Shown here in pieces: positions 18,152 to 28,321 of a DNA stretch of 64,000 nt (position 1 is its first letter; every line of letters starts with the position of its first letter). Both the position numbers and the translations under genes were made by a program. Below the pieces are notes generated by a model, which was not told the DNA's origin, did not search any database, and worked only from the letters and a program-made list of their open reading frames with translations. Location: the NCBI RefSeq assembly GCF_000622405.1, contig NZ_JASF01000005.1, positions 3,038,001 to 3,102,000 of the forward strand. The letters are read 5' to 3'. The stretch is from Sulfitobacter donghicola DSW-25 = KCTC 12864 = JCM 14565. GTDB lineage: Bacteria; Pseudomonadota; Alphaproteobacteria; Rhodobacterales; Rhodobacteraceae.

Positions 18152-19522
18152 TTAAACCGCTGCTTTGATTGCTGCCGCTTCGCGACGTGCTGTCAATTCC
18201 TCGGCGACGAGGAAGGCCAGTTCCAAGGACTGGCTGGCATTCAAGCGCGGATCACAGGCTGTGTGGTAGCGATCTGAAAGATCTTCATCAGATACGGCAC
18301 GAACCCCGCCTGTGCATTCAGTAACGTCCTGACCAGTCATTTCAAAATGCACACCGCCAGGGACAGTGCCTTCGGCGGCATGGACGCTAAAGAACTCGCG
18401 CACTTCACGTAGGACGCTTTCGAAGGGGCGTGTTTTATAACCCGACGAGGATTTGATGGTGTTGCCGTGCATCGCATCACAGGTCCAAACCACATTTGCG
18501 CCCTCTTCCTGTACCGCCTTGATCAGCCGTGGCAGGTGATCCCCAACAGAACCAGCGCCAAAGCGGGCGATGAGGGTCAGGCGACCTTCTTCGTTTTCTG
18601 GGTTCAGCTTGGCCATCAGTTTCTTGAGGTCATCTGCTTCCATCGTTGGGCCGCATTTCAGGCCAATCGGGTTTTGAACACCAGAAGCAAATTCGACATG
18701 CGCCCCGTCTGGCTGGCGTGTCCGATCCCCAATCCAGATCATATGGCCAGAACCTGCCAGCCATTTGCCTGTTTCAGCTTCCTGACGGCACAGCGCCTCT
18801 TCATACTCCAGCAAAAGTGACTCGTGGCTGGTGTAGAATTCAACCGATTGCAGCGTATGGGAGGTTTCAGGGGAAACGCCCGCCGCATTCATAAAGTCTA
18901 GCGTGTCGGAAATACGGGCCGCCAGATCGCGGTATTTCGCGGCCTTTTCACCATCGGTAAAGCCAAGCGTCCAACCATGGACCTTGCGCACATCCGCATA
19001 GCCACCTGTTGAAAAGGCGCGCAGCAGGTTCAATGTCGCGGCGGCTTGTGTATAGGCGCGCATCATATTGTCGGGGTTCGGGATACGTGCCTCTGGCGTG
19101 AATGCCAGATCGTTGATGATATCACCACGATAGCTGGGTAGTTCGACCCCATCGACCGTTTCCGTATTCGCCGAACGGGGTTTGGCGAATTGACCCGCCA
19201 TGCGGCCCACTTTGATCACAGGCACCTTGGCGCCATAGGTCAAAACAACGGCCATTTGCAACATCACCTTAAAGGTGTCGCGGATCATGTCGGATGAGAA
19301 TTGCTCAAAGCTTTCGGCGCAATCGCCGCCCTGCAATAAAAACGCCTCACCACGGCCAGCCGCAGCCAAATGGTCACGCAAACGGCGTGCTTCGCCTGCA
19401 AACACCAAAAGTGGATAACGTGACAATTGCTCTTCGACTGCTTTAAGGGCCGCCTGATCTGGATAATCGGGCATTTGAATCCGTGGCATGTTGCGCCAGC
19501 TTGATTTGCTCCAGGTCGTCAT
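18152..19522 (-). CDS. Class II 3-deoxy-7-phosphoheptulonate (DAHP) synthase
   Basis: A 456-residue enzyme joining phosphoenolpyruvate and erythrose 4-phosphate in the first step of the shikimate pathway. It is the plant-like class II form: [54 protein letters not shown], and [18 protein letters not shown] are landmarks. The length and the [13 protein letters not shown] motif near the C-terminus agree. It stands alone, divergent from the GlxA-type regulator. Confidence 0.95.
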   Translation of the reverse strand: MTTWSKSSWRNMPRIQMPDYPDQAALKAVEEQLSRYPLLVFAGEARRLRDHLAAAGRGEAFLLQGGDCAESFEQFSSDMIRDTFKVMLQMAVVLTYGAKVPVIKVGRMAGQFAKPRSANTETVDGVELPSYRGDIINDLAFTPEARIPNPDNMMRAYTQAAATLNLLRAFSTGGYADVRKVHGWTLGFTDGEKAAKYRDLAARISDTLDFMNAAGVSPETSHTLQSVEFYTSHESLLLEYEEALCRQEAETGKWLAGSGHMIWIGDRTRQPDGAHVEFASGVQNPIGLKCGPTMEADDLKKLMAKLNPENEEGRLTLIARFGAGSVGDHLPRLIKAVQEEGANVVWTCDAMHGNTIKSSSGYKTRPFESVLREVREFFSVHAAEGTVPGGVHFEMTGQDVTECTGGVRAVSDEDLSDRYHTACDPRLNASQSLELAFLVAEELTARREAAAIKAAV

Positions 19523-19707
19523 GTCTTTCGCTCCGGTCTATGGTGTTGCGCGCGAATTGTTGGCGCAAACTATGATTAGGAATGTCTATATACTAAACCA
19601 GCATCTGCAAGACCATATCGGATTTCACTGCTTGACGTTGCTTTTATCCTCATGGCCTACTAACGAACTGTTTGTTTGAACGCACCGTATAAAATGGATT
19701 CGCGCCT

Positions 19708-20712
19708 ATGGCTCAAACTCTCTCCGCGCAACGGATACCAACAAACCCCGACAAACCCCGTCGCTTTGTGTTTGTGTTGCTCGATAACTTTAGTTTGCTG
19801 TGTTTTTCTACAGCAGTAGAGAGTTTGCGTATCGCTAATCGTATGGCTGGGCGTCAGTTGTATGAATGGGAGCTCATCGGCGAAGGTGGCGAACAGGCCG
19901 CCTGTTCGGCTGGAACTGTTTTCCAACTAGACCGCGATCTGGTTGAGATGGGCCGCGATGACACGGTGTTAGTTTGCTCTGGCATTGACGTTCAAAAGGC
20001 CACCACCAAAAAGATTCTTTCATGGCTGCGTCGTGAGGCCCGCAAAGGGTTGGTCATTGGTGGCCTGTGCACGGGTGCCTATTGCCTTGCAAAGGCGGGG
20101 TTGCTGGACGGGAAACGCGCCACCATCCACTGGGAGAACCAAGACAGCTTTAGCGAAGAGTTTGACGAGGTTACGCTGACAAAATCGGTTTTTGTTGTGG
20201 ATAACAACAGGATGACAACCGCAGGTGGGACTTCGTCGATCGATCTGATGCTCAAGATTATTGCCGAGGATCAGGACGAGGATCTGGCCAATGCTGTTGC
20301 AGACCAGCTTATTTATAACTCTATCCGAACCGATCAGGACACCCAGCGGCTGAGTGTTCCAACACGTATTGGGGTGCGCCACCCCAAGCTGAGCCAAGTC
20401 ATCCAGATTATGGAAAGCAACATCGAAGAACCGATCAGCCCGTCGATTTTGGCGCAAGATGTTGGCATGTCTACCCGCCAGCTAGAGCGGCTGTTTCGCC
20501 GCTATCTCAACCGATCGCCCAAGCGTTATTATATGGAGCTGCGCCTGCAAAAGGCGCGGAATTTGCTCATGCAGACGGATATGAGCGTAATTAACGTCGC
20601 GTTAGCCTGCGGTTTTGCCTCGCCTTCGCATTTCTCAAAGTGCTATCGCGCCCATTATGATACCACACCCTACCGAGAGCGGGGCAGCCATGCAGCGCGG
20701 TTATCAATCTAG
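19708..20712 (+). CDS. GlxA-family AraC-type transcriptional regulator
   Basis: A 334-residue regulator with an N-terminal DJ-1/PfpI-like amidotransferase-fold domain (about 18-195, including GLCTGAYCLAKAGLLDG and ATIHWEN) and a C-terminal AraC double helix-turn-helix (about 225-325, with STRQLERLFRRYL and ACGFASPSHFSKCYRAHY). Relatives control catabolism of carnitine, choline derivatives or arginine. It is immediately upstream of, and on the same strand as, the Liv-type transporter operon, which is therefore its likeliest target. Confidence 0.9.
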   Translation: MAQTLSAQRIPTNPDKPRRFVFVLLDNFSLLCFSTAVESLRIANRMAGRQLYEWELIGEGGEQAACSAGTVFQLDRDLVEMGRDDTVLVCSGIDVQKATTKKILSWLRREARKGLVIGGLCTGAYCLAKAGLLDGKRATIHWENQDSFSEEFDEVTLTKSVFVVDNNRMTTAGGTSSIDLMLKIIAEDQDEDLANAVADQLIYNSIRTDQDTQRLSVPTRIGVRHPKLSQVIQIMESNIEEPISPSILAQDVGMSTRQLERLFRRYLNRSPKRYYMELRLQKARNLLMQTDMSVINVALACGFASPSHFSKCYRAHYDTTPYRERGSHAARLSI

Positions 20713-20901
20713 AGGTTGAAATCCACGTGCGAGCTGGTCCGCCTGTAGGTATTTTTACTGAGAGCTATGGCGAGACTTGTCTTTTTGCCTGATAATTAGT
20801 CGCAATTCGGTCGATTTCACTAGGAAATTTACCCTTCTCTTTTCTGTTTCGCCAGACTAGGCTTTTTCGCAGAACACTATGTTCCAACAAGGGAGAAACA
20901 C

Positions 20902-22095
20902 ATGAAAAAGATGCTTATGGCCACAACGGCTGCAGCACTGGTGGCAACGGGCGCATTCGCCGATGGTCACGCAAAAGAAGTTAAACTGGGGATCATCTTT
21001 GGTTTCACAGGCCCAATTGAATCACTGACAGGCCCAATGGCCTCTGGTGCCGAAGTGGCCATCAACGAAGTATCCGAAAGCGGCATGCTGCTGGATGGTG
21101 CTAAAGTAACCGCAATGCGCGTTGACTCGGGCTGTATCGATAACGGTCTGGCTGTGTCCAACGCTGAACGCCTGATCGCCGATGGCGTGAGCGGCATTGT
21201 TGGTGCTGACTGTTCCGGTGTAACCGGCGCTGTTTTGCAAAACGTTGCTATTCCAAACGGTATGGTCATGATCTCGCCTTCCGCGACATCTCCGGGCCTG
21301 ACAACCATGGAAGACAACGGCCTGTTCTTCCGTACCTCCCCATCTGACGCACGCGAAGGTCAGGTTATGGCGGAAATCCTGCAAGAGCGTGGCGTGAAAT
21401 CAATCGCTTTGACCTATACCAACAACGACTACGGTAAAGGTTTGGCAGACGCGATCGAGACATCGTTCAAGGGTCTTGGCGGCGAAGTCACAATCGTAGC
21501 GGCGCATGAAGACGGCAAAGCAGACTACTCTGCCGAAGTTGGCGCACTGGCATCTGCTGGCGGCGACATTCTGGTTGTTGCTGGCTACCTTGACCAAGGT
21601 GGTGCTGGCATCATCAAAGCAGCACTAGACGCTGGCGCATGGGAGCAGTTCGGCCTGCCAGGCGGCATGATCGGTGACGCATTGCCAGAAAACATCGGCC
21701 CAGACCTGAACGGCTCTTACGGCCAGATTGCTGGTTCCGAAGGTGAAGGCATCGAGAAATTTGTTGAAATGGCAAAAGCCGCAGATTTCGACGGCTCCTC
21801 CCCCTACACACCAGAAAGCTATGACGCAGCAGCGCTGCTGATGCTGGCGATGCAGGCGGCAGGTTCCATGGACCCAGCTGACTATAAGGACAAGGTTCTT
21901 GATGTTGCAAACGCACCGGGCGAGAAAATCTATCCTGGTGATCTGGCAAAAGCGCTGGAGCTGATCAAAGCGGGCAAAGACGTTGATTTCGTTGGTGCAT
22001 CCGCGGTTGAGCTGATCGGACCAGGTGAATCTGCGGGTAACTACCGTATGATCGAAGTTCAGGATGGCAAAAACGCTACCGTCGGTTTCAAATAA
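20902..22095 (+). CDS. Liv-type ABC transporter substrate-binding protein
   Basis: A 397-residue periplasmic binding protein of the type 1 (leucine/amide) family. The signal peptide covers about 1-20 (ending GAFADG). The mature part begins VKLGIIFGFTGPIESLTGPMA and includes GIVGADCSGVTGAVLQN, MISPSATSPGLT and LTYTNNDYGKGLADA. A strong AGGGAG site precedes ATG 20902. A hairpin terminator after the gene would keep it more abundant than the rest of the operon. The ligand cannot be assigned from sequence. Confidence 0.9.
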   Translation: MKKMLMATTAAALVATGAFADGHAKEVKLGIIFGFTGPIESLTGPMASGAEVAINEVSESGMLLDGAKVTAMRVDSGCIDNGLAVSNAERLIADGVSGIVGADCSGVTGAVLQNVAIPNGMVMISPSATSPGLTTMEDNGLFFRTSPSDAREGQVMAEILQERGVKSIALTYTNNDYGKGLADAIETSFKGLGGEVTIVAAHEDGKADYSAEVGALASAGGDILVVAGYLDQGGAGIIKAALDAGAWEQFGLPGGMIGDALPENIGPDLNGSYGQIAGSEGEGIEKFVEMAKAADFDGSSPYTPESYDAAALLMLAMQAAGSMDPADYKDKVLDVANAPGEKIYPGDLAKALELIKAGKDVDFVGASAVELIGPGESAGNYRMIEVQDGKNATVGFK

Positions 22096-22128
22096 ACCAA
22101 CCGCCCCAAAACGGGCATGATCATGAAA

Positions 22129-22159
22129 CAGCCCGAGGAAAAAATCCTCGGGCTGTTTT
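22129..22159 (+). terminator. Attenuating terminator after the binding-protein gene
   Basis: An 11-bp perfect stem CAGCCCGAGGA/TCCTCGGGCTG with an A5 loop, followed by TTTT. It lies between the substrate-binding protein and its ATPase genes. Confidence 0.85.
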
Positions 22160-22214
22160 CACAAACATTGGCCCGCACGTATCGCTATCGGCCAAGTATA
22201 CGGGGATAAAACAT

Positions 22215-22997
22215 ATGATCGTCGTTGACGATTTACACAAACATTTCGGCGGTTTTCATGCCGTGGACGGCGCAAGCCTGACAATCGAAGAAGGTTCCAT
22301 TACGGGATTGATCGGCCCAAACGGCGCAGGAAAGACTACTCTTTTCAATGTGATCGCGGGCGTTCTTCAGCCAACTTCGGGTAAGGTCACAATGGCAGGC
22401 GAGGACATCACAGGTCTGCCGCCCCATACGTTGTTTCACAAAGGGCTGCTGCGCACGTTTCAGATCGCGCATGAATTCCACTCCATGACGTGTCGCGAAA
22501 ACCTGATGATGGTTCCAGGTGGGCAATCTGGTGAAACCCTGTGGAACACGTGGTTTGGCCGCAAGCGCATCGCCGATGAAGAACGCGCCCTGCGTGCCAA
22601 AGCGGATGAAGTGCTGGAGTTCCTGACAATTTCCCACTTGGCCGACCAAAAGGCGGGCCAAATCTCGGGTGGTCAGAAAAAGCTGCTGGAACTTGGCCGC
22701 ACCATGATGGTGGATGCCAAGATCGTTTTCCTCGACGAGGTCGGCGCAGGCGTGAACCGCACCCTGCTGAACACCATTGGCGATGCGATTATCCGTCTGA
22801 ACAAAGAGCGTGGATATACTTTTGTCGTGATCGAACATGACATGGATTTCATCGGCCGCCTATGTGATCCGGTGATTTGTATGGCCGAAGGGCGCGTTTT
22901 GGCCCAAGGCACCCTGCCCGAGATCAAAGCGAACGAACAGGTCATCGAAGCCTACCTTGGCACTGGACTAAAGAACAAAGAACAGGTGGGCGCATGA
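22215..22997 (+). CDS. livG: Liv-type ABC transporter ATP-binding protein LivG
   Basis: A 260-residue ATPase. Walker A GPNGAGKTT, the family-specific FQIAHEFHSMTCRENLM, signature ISGGQKKLLELGRTMM, Walker B IVFLDEVGAGVN (with the LivG-type insertion) and IEHDMDFIG are seen. Asp-Glu-Val replaces the more common DEP after Walker B. It overlaps livF by ATGA. Confidence 0.92.
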   Translation: MIVVDDLHKHFGGFHAVDGASLTIEEGSITGLIGPNGAGKTTLFNVIAGVLQPTSGKVTMAGEDITGLPPHTLFHKGLLRTFQIAHEFHSMTCRENLMMVPGGQSGETLWNTWFGRKRIADEERALRAKADEVLEFLTISHLADQKAGQISGGQKKLLELGRTMMVDAKIVFLDEVGAGVNRTLLNTIGDAIIRLNKERGYTFVVIEHDMDFIGRLCDPVICMAEGRVLAQGTLPEIKANEQVIEAYLGTGLKNKEQVGA

Positions 22998-23725
22998 GCG
23001 ATACCAACGCAAGCAAAGAGCCGTTCCTGATCGGCGACACGATGACGGGCGGCTATGGTAAAGGCCCCGATATTCTACATGGCTGTACAATTGCCGTTGA
23101 TAAGGGCGAAATCGCTGTCATCGTTGGCCCGAACGGCGCTGGCAAATCCACGGCGATGAAAGCTGTGTTCGGGATGCTGGATGTGCGCTCGGGGTCGGTC
23201 AAGCTGGACGGCGAAGACATCACCAGCCTGACACCTCAGGCGCGTGTGGCCAAGGGGATGGGGTTTGTGCCGCAAACCTCGAATATCTTCACCTCGATGA
23301 CGGTGGAAGAAAACCTAGAGATGGGCGCGTTTATCCGCAAGGATGACTACCGTGATACGATCGCGCAAATCTATGATCTCTTCCCGATCCTCAAGGACAA
23401 ACGCAATCAGGCAGCCGGAGAGCTATCTGGTGGCCAACGCCAGCAGGTCGCCGTAGGGCGCGCATTGATGACGCAGCCCAAGGTTTTGATGCTGGACGAG
23501 CCGACAGCCGGTGTTTCACCGATTGTCATGGACGAGCTGTTTGACCGGATCATCGAGGTTGCCCGCACAGGCATCCCGATCCTGATGGTAGAACAGAACG
23601 CACGACAAGCTCTTGAAATCGCAGACAAAGGATATGTTCTGGTGCAAGGCGCGAACGCCTATACTGGAACGGGCAAAGAGCTGCTTGCCGATCCTGAAGT
23701 TCGCAAATCGTTTTTGGGGGGCTGA
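22994..23725 (+). CDS. livF: Liv-type ABC transporter ATP-binding protein LivF
   Basis: A 243-residue ATPase beginning MSDTNASKEPFLIGDTM. Walker A VGPNGAGKST, signature LSGGQRQQVAVGRALM, Walker B VLMLDEPTAGVSP and the H-loop position replaced by Gln in ILMVEQNARQALEIAD, normal for LivF. I start it at ATG 22994, which overlaps the livG stop; a longer frame from 22877 lies inside livG. Confidence 0.92.
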   Translation: MSDTNASKEPFLIGDTMTGGYGKGPDILHGCTIAVDKGEIAVIVGPNGAGKSTAMKAVFGMLDVRSGSVKLDGEDITSLTPQARVAKGMGFVPQTSNIFTSMTVEENLEMGAFIRKDDYRDTIAQIYDLFPILKDKRNQAAGELSGGQRQQVAVGRALMTQPKVLMLDEPTAGVSPIVMDELFDRIIEVARTGIPILMVEQNARQALEIADKGYVLVQGANAYTGTGKELLADPEVRKSFLGG

Positions 23726-23728
23726 AGA

Positions 23729-24124
23729 ATGAAACATCTTTTCTTGGGCGTCTGCGCGATGGCGACGCTGGCGGCTTTGCCCGCTGCTGCTGCAGAGCAA
23801 GGCTTCACCTGCTCGTTTACCTCTGAATGTATCGAGACCGAGACCTGTGAAGCGACATCATATGACGTGACGGTCAATCACAAGGAATTTGAACACCCCC
23901 ATGATGGCATGGATGCATCTGCACGCTGGACTGATGATGCCGCGTCGCACACGGTTTTCTTGCGCAGCCGGCCGGATGTTGTTTTTGCCATGTGGGCAGA
24001 AAACGATGGTCGCCAATTCGGACGTCTGATGACAGATGGAAAAGGCGATGCGCGGTTGGTTGTTATGGATGCCTCCATTCCAATGATGATCAGCTATTAC
24101 GGTACATGTAAGGAAGCGGAATAA
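23729..24124 (+). CDS. Secreted four-cysteine protein of unknown function
   Basis: A 131-residue protein with a clear signal peptide (about 1-21, LAALPAAAAEQ). The mature part has four cysteines (FTC, SEC, TETC and the C-terminal GTC), compatible with two disulfides, and a mix of beta-strand-like stretches. I do not recognise the family. It begins three bases after livF and its stop overlaps the livH start, so it is cotranscribed with the transporter. A periplasmic accessory role, for example helping the binding protein, is a guess. Confidence 0.75.
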   Translation: MKHLFLGVCAMATLAALPAAAAEQGFTCSFTSECIETETCEATSYDVTVNHKEFEHPHDGMDASARWTDDAASHTVFLRSRPDVVFAMWAENDGRQFGRLMTDGKGDARLVVMDASIPMMISYYGTCKEAE

Positions 24125-25137
24125 TGGACTTTCTCAACGCACTCGTCGCTTTGGCGAATTATGTTCTTATCCCGGGTATCGCGTACGGTAGCCAGCTGGC
24201 CATTGGCGCGCTGGGGGTTACGCTGGTGTACGGTATCCTGCGCTTTTCCAACTTTGCCCATGGTGACACCATGGCCTTTGGCACGATGATCACCATTCTG
24301 GTGACATGGGCCATGCAATCGGCTGGGATCAGCCTTGGGCCGTTGCCGACTGCCCTGCTGGCCCTGCCCTTTGGGATCTTGGGGTGTATCCTTTTGGTTC
24401 TATCGACCGATCGACTGGTCTATCGCTTTTACCGCGAACAAAAGGCCAAGCCGGTGATCCTTGTGATCGTGTCTATGGGGGTGATGTTTGTGATGAACGG
24501 TATCGTTCGTTTCATCATCGGACCAGATGACCAAAGCTTTTCTGACGGGCCGCGGTTTATCATTTCCGCGCGCGATTTCAAACGGTTGACGGGCCTTGAT
24601 GAAGGTCTGGGTATCCGCACTACTCAGCTAATCACGGTGATTACAGCGATTGTCGTTGTGGCGCTGTTGTTCTGGTTCCTGAACAAAACCCGTTCAGGTA
24701 AATCCATGCGCGCCTATTCGGATAACGAAGACCTCGCGCTGTTGTCGGGCATCAACCCCGAGCGCGTTGTGATGATGACATGGATCATCGTTGCCGCCCT
24801 CGCCACGATTGCGGGTACGCTGTATGGGCTGGATAAATCGTTCAAACCTTTCACATACTTCCAGCTGTTGCTGCCGATCTTTGCCTCGGCAGTTGTGGGT
24901 GGCATCGGTAGCCCGCTGGGCGCGATTGCCGGTGGCTTTGTGATCGCCTTTTCCGAGGTCACGATCACCTATGCGTGGAAGAAAGTGCTGGTTTATCTGT
25001 TACCCGAAAGTCTGGAGCCATCCAGCCTCGTGCAACTGATGTCCACCGATTATAAATTCGCCGTCAGCTTTGTGATCTTGCTGATTGTGCTTCTGTTCAA
25101 GCCTACGGGCCTCTTCAAAGGGCAGTCTACAACATGA
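24124..25137 (+). CDS. livH: Liv-type ABC transporter permease LivH
   Basis: A 337-residue inner-membrane permease with about eight helices. GIAYGSQLAIGALGVTLVYGILRFSNFAHGD is the LivH N-terminal hallmark, and YGLDKSFKPFTYFQLLLPIFASAVVGGIGSPLGAI (given here in part) holds the conserved coupling loop. The EAA-like region precedes it at ALLSGINPERV. It overlaps livM by four bases. Confidence 0.92.
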   Translation: MDFLNALVALANYVLIPGIAYGSQLAIGALGVTLVYGILRFSNFAHGDTMAFGTMITILVTWAMQSAGISLGPLPTALLALPFGILGCILLVLSTDRLVYRFYREQKAKPVILVIVSMGVMFVMNGIVRFIIGPDDQSFSDGPRFIISARDFKRLTGLDEGLGIRTTQLITVITAIVVVALLFWFLNKTRSGKSMRAYSDNEDLALLSGINPERVVMMTWIIVAALATIAGTLYGLDKSFKPFTYFQLLLPIFASAVVGGIGSPLGAIAGGFVIAFSEVTITYAWKKVLVYLLPESLEPSSLVQLMSTDYKFAVSFVILLIVLLFKPTGLFKGQSTT

Positions 25138-26471
25138 CCGATACTGTGAAAAATACACTGCTGTTTGCACTGGTCTTTACCCTGATCATTATCTCTGGGT
25201 TCTTCCAAGGGTGGAACAACGCGATGTTCATCCTCAACATGGGTCTGATTTCGTCGATCATGGCCTTGGGGGTAAACCTGCAATGGGGCTTTGCCGGCTT
25301 GTTTAACGTTGGCGTTATGGGCTTTGTTGCTTTGGGTGGTCTGGCGGCTGTGCTGATTGGCATGCCTGCAACTCCGGGTGCCTTTGCGGCTGGGGGTGCT
25401 GGTGTCATCGTGGCGCTGGTTCTTGGTGCGGCGACGATCGTTGCATCGGTTTTCGCCTACAAGCGCATGCCAGCGGGGCGCAGCAGAAGCCTTGCCATTA
25501 CGGCGATCCTGATCTTTGGCTTTTTCGTATTCCGTGGTTTTCTGGACCCGAACGTTGATCTGATCGAGGCCGTGAACCCTGCGGCGACTGGTTACCTTGG
25601 TGGGTTGAACCCCGGAACCGAGGAAACCTATCGCGATAACGGGTGGATCATGCTGATCGCGTGGCCTGTTGGCGGGCTGTTTGCTGCGGGCGCTGCTTGG
25701 CTGATTGGTAAGGCCGCTCTTGGGCTGCGTTCGGATTATCTGGCCATTGCGACCTTGGGCATTGCCGAGATCATCATCGCCATTCTCAAGAACGAAGACT
25801 GGCTGACGCGTGGTGTGAAAAACGTTGTCGGTATTCCGCGCCCTGTTCCCTATGAGCTGGACCTGCAAGGGTCAGCGGCCTTTGTCGAACGTGCGGCATC
25901 CATGGGGTTTGACCCTGTCGAGGCCTCTACCCTTTGGGTAAAGCTGCTTTATGCGGTATTGTTCGCGGTCGTTTTGGGGATCATCTTTTGGATGACGCAG
26001 CGTGCCCTGAACTCGCCTTGGGGGCGGATGATGCGCGCGATCCGTGACAATGAAGATGCAGCTGAGGCAATGGGCAAAGACGTAACAGCCCGCCACCTTC
26101 AGGTGTTTATCCTTGGCTCGGCGATCTGTGGCATTGCAGGCGCGATGATGACCACATTGGACAGCCAGCTTACACCGGGCACCTATCAGCCGCTGCGCTT
26201 TACCTTCCTGATCTGGGTGATGGTGATTGTGGGGGGATCGGGTAGCAACCTTGGCTCGATTTTGGGCGGTTTCCTGATCTGGTTCCTTTGGGTTCAGGTT
26301 GAGCCGATGGGCATCTTCCTGATGGATCTCATCACATCTGGCATGGCCGAAGACAGCTGGCTGCGGGCGCACCTGTTGGACAGTGCCGCACAGATGCGCC
26401 TGATGACCATGGGCGTTATTATGATCCTTGTTTTGCGGTTTAGCCCACGTGGTTTGATCCCTGAAAAATAG
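25134..26471 (+). CDS. livM: Liv-type ABC transporter permease LivM
   Basis: A 445-residue permease, the second membrane subunit. NLQWGFAGLFNVGVMGFVALGG and DYLAIATLGIAEIIIA are family landmarks, and GRMMRAIRDNEDAAEAMGKDV is the ATPase-contact loop. It is the last gene before a strong terminator. Confidence 0.92.
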   Translation: MTDTVKNTLLFALVFTLIIISGFFQGWNNAMFILNMGLISSIMALGVNLQWGFAGLFNVGVMGFVALGGLAAVLIGMPATPGAFAAGGAGVIVALVLGAATIVASVFAYKRMPAGRSRSLAITAILIFGFFVFRGFLDPNVDLIEAVNPAATGYLGGLNPGTEETYRDNGWIMLIAWPVGGLFAAGAAWLIGKAALGLRSDYLAIATLGIAEIIIAILKNEDWLTRGVKNVVGIPRPVPYELDLQGSAAFVERAASMGFDPVEASTLWVKLLYAVLFAVVLGIIFWMTQRALNSPWGRMMRAIRDNEDAAEAMGKDVTARHLQVFILGSAICGIAGAMMTTLDSQLTPGTYQPLRFTFLIWVMVIVGGSGSNLGSILGGFLIWFLWVQVEPMGIFLMDLITSGMAEDSWLRAHLLDSAAQMRLMTMGVIMILVLRFSPRGLIPEK

Positions 26472-26494
26472 GACCTAACCAGTCAAACAAAAAA

Positions 26495-26525
26495 GGGCGC
26501 CAGATGACCTCTGGCGCCCTTTTTC
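26495..26525. terminator. Strong terminator between liv operon and HerA-like gene
   Basis: A 10-bp perfect stem GGGCGCCAGA/TCTGGCGCCC with a TGACC loop, followed by T6 on the plus strand and preceded by A6, so it can work in both directions for the two convergent transcripts. Confidence 0.92.
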
Positions 26526-26545
26526 GTTTTGTACTGTGAAGGCTT

Positions 26546-28138
26546 TTAGCGGCCTTTGAACAACCCACCAAGGATGCCACGCACAATGCGCCGCCCTGTT
26601 GTGCCTTTAAGCTCTTTGATCACCACATTCGCAATTGCGCCACCGATCCCGTCACCAACGGATGTGCGGCTGCTGCTGGTCCGGCGAGACTTTGTCTCGG
26701 TGCCTTTGTTCGCATAGCGGCGGGCCTTTTTGAACTCGCGCAGCGAGGGCGTTTGTGCGGCCGCTGTTTTTGCGGCTTTTGCTGCAGCTTCTGCCTTTTC
26801 GATTTCCGCCTCAGCGGCCTCGGCCTCAGCGGCGGCTTTTTCGGCGCGCCCACGCAGAATTTCAAACGCGCTTTCGCGGTCTAGTGGCGTGTCGTATTTT
26901 CCAGCCATATCTGACGCTGCCATCATCGTGGCACGTTCGGCTTTGGTGATTGGCCCCAGTTGGGAGGACGGCGGGCGGATCAATGTCCGTTCAACAATTC
27001 CAGGCACGCCTTTGGGTTGAAGCATTGAAGTCACGGCCTCACCTACCCCGACCTCGCGAATGGCTTCTTCGGTGCTAAAGGCGGGGTTCTCGCGATAGGT
27101 TTGCGCCGCCATGCGCAGTTCCTTTTGGTCCTTGGCGGTAAAGGCGCGCAAGGCGTGCTGAACGCGGTTACCAAGCTGGCCAAGGATGTCTTCGGGAACG
27201 TCAGCTGGGTTTTGGGTGATGAAATACACCCCGACCCCTTTGGAGCGGATCAGGCGGGCAACCTGTTCGACCTTATCCACCAAAGCCTTTGGCGCATCGT
27301 CAAACAACAGGTGCGCCTCATCAAAGAAGAATACCAGTTTTGGCTTGTCAGGGTCACCAACCTCGGGAAGTTCTTCGAACAACTCGGACAGCAGCCACAA
27401 CAGGAACGTCGCATAAAGCTTAGGCGCGCCCATGAGTTGATCGGAGGCAAGGATATTGATCATCCCGCGGCCATCGGCATCGGTTCGCATAAGATCAGAC
27501 AGCGCCAATGCAGGTTCGCCAAACAGTTTGGTCGCGCCTTGGTTTTCCAGAACCAACAGGCGGCGCTGAATCGCGCCAACTGAAGAGGTCGAGACATTGC
27601 CATAACGCAAAGACAAATCTTTTGCGTTTTCACCGATCCAGACAAGCAGCGCTTGGAGGTCTTTTAAATCCAGCAAGGCCATGCCGTCTTCATCTGCAAC
27701 GCGAAAGGCAATGTTCAGAATGCCCTCTTGTGCTTCGGTCAGGCCCAAAAGCTGGCCCAACAACAGAGGCCCCATTTCAGAAACGGTTGTGCGAACGGGG
27801 TGCCCTTGCTCTCCGAACAAATCCCAAAAGGTGACGGGAAAGGCTTCGTATTTAAAGTCGGTAAAACCGATCTTTTCTGCGCGTTCGGTAAAGGGGGTGT
27901 GGAGCTTGTGCGTGGGGTCGCCAGCAACGGCCAAACCGCTGAGATCACCTTTCACATCCGATAAGAATACCGGCACACCTGCATTGGCAAAACCTTCGGC
28001 CAAAATCTGGAGAGTTACCGTTTTACCCGTACCGGTCGCCCCCGCAACAAGGCCATGCCGGTTTGCATATTTCAGCGATAAAAACTGCTGCGTGCCATAG
28101 TCAGGCCCACCACCGCCAATAAAAAGATCAGAACTCAC
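26546..28138 (-). CDS. HerA-like ATPase, DUF853 family
   Basis: A 530-residue P-loop ATPase of the HerA/FtsK superfamily. Walker A reads [11 protein letters not shown], Walker [13 protein letters not shown], and the sensor region [28 protein letters not shown] is typical of the DUF853 group. A coiled, Ala/Glu-rich stretch (about 430-460) precedes a basic C-terminal tail. I place the start at GTG 28138 because AGGAG lies nine bases upstream and family members start there; a frame 22 codons longer is open. Cellular role is unproven; relatives are DNA translocases or helicases. Confidence 0.85.
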   Translation of the reverse strand: MSSDLFIGGGGPDYGTQQFLSLKYANRHGLVAGATGTGKTVTLQILAEGFANAGVPVFLSDVKGDLSGLAVAGDPTHKLHTPFTERAEKIGFTDFKYEAFPVTFWDLFGEQGHPVRTTVSEMGPLLLGQLLGLTEAQEGILNIAFRVADEDGMALLDLKDLQALLVWIGENAKDLSLRYGNVSTSSVGAIQRRLLVLENQGATKLFGEPALALSDLMRTDADGRGMINILASDQLMGAPKLYATFLLWLLSELFEELPEVGDPDKPKLVFFFDEAHLLFDDAPKALVDKVEQVARLIRSKGVGVYFITQNPADVPEDILGQLGNRVQHALRAFTAKDQKELRMAAQTYRENPAFSTEEAIREVGVGEAVTSMLQPKGVPGIVERTLIRPPSSQLGPITKAERATMMAASDMAGKYDTPLDRESAFEILRGRAEKAAAEAEAAEAEIEKAEAAAKAAKTAAAQTPSLREFKKARRYANKGTETKSRRTSSSRTSVGDGIGGAIANVVIKELKGTTGRRIVRGILGGLFKGR

Positions 28139-28239
28139 GAACAAACTCTCCTGTAATATCAAAGCGCTTTGCGCTGTATATGCGTCACCGCTCCGCCAAA
28201 GCATACTTACTTAACCTTTATGCGCCATAGTGAATTTGT

Positions 28240-28317
28240 CAGCGCTTCATATGTCCATGAAGAACTGACACTTCCTCCCTGTCAGACTGACCGTGCCTTC
28301 GGGTACGGTCTCTTTTT
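28240..28317 (+). ncRNA. Candidate small RNA 1 with anti-Shine-Dalgarno hairpin loop
   Basis: Three back-to-back hairpins: CTTCAT/ATGAAG (28245-28262); CTGACA/TGTCAG (28265-28285) whose nine-base loop is CTTCCTCCC, complementary to a Shine-Dalgarno sequence; and an intrinsic terminator GACCGTGCC/GGTACGGTC with a TTCG tetraloop (28289-28310) followed by TCTTTTT. There is no plus-strand gene for this terminator to end. The layout resembles the CcsR/'cuckoo'-type alphaproteobacterial RNAs whose loops carry CCUCC motifs. The 5' end is a guess. Confidence 0.6.
28289..28317 (+). terminator. Intrinsic terminator of candidate sRNA 1
   Basis: A nine-bp stem including one G-U pair, a TTCG tetraloop and TCTTTTT downstream on the plus strand. 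Confidence 0.85.
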
Positions 28318-28321
28318 ATGA

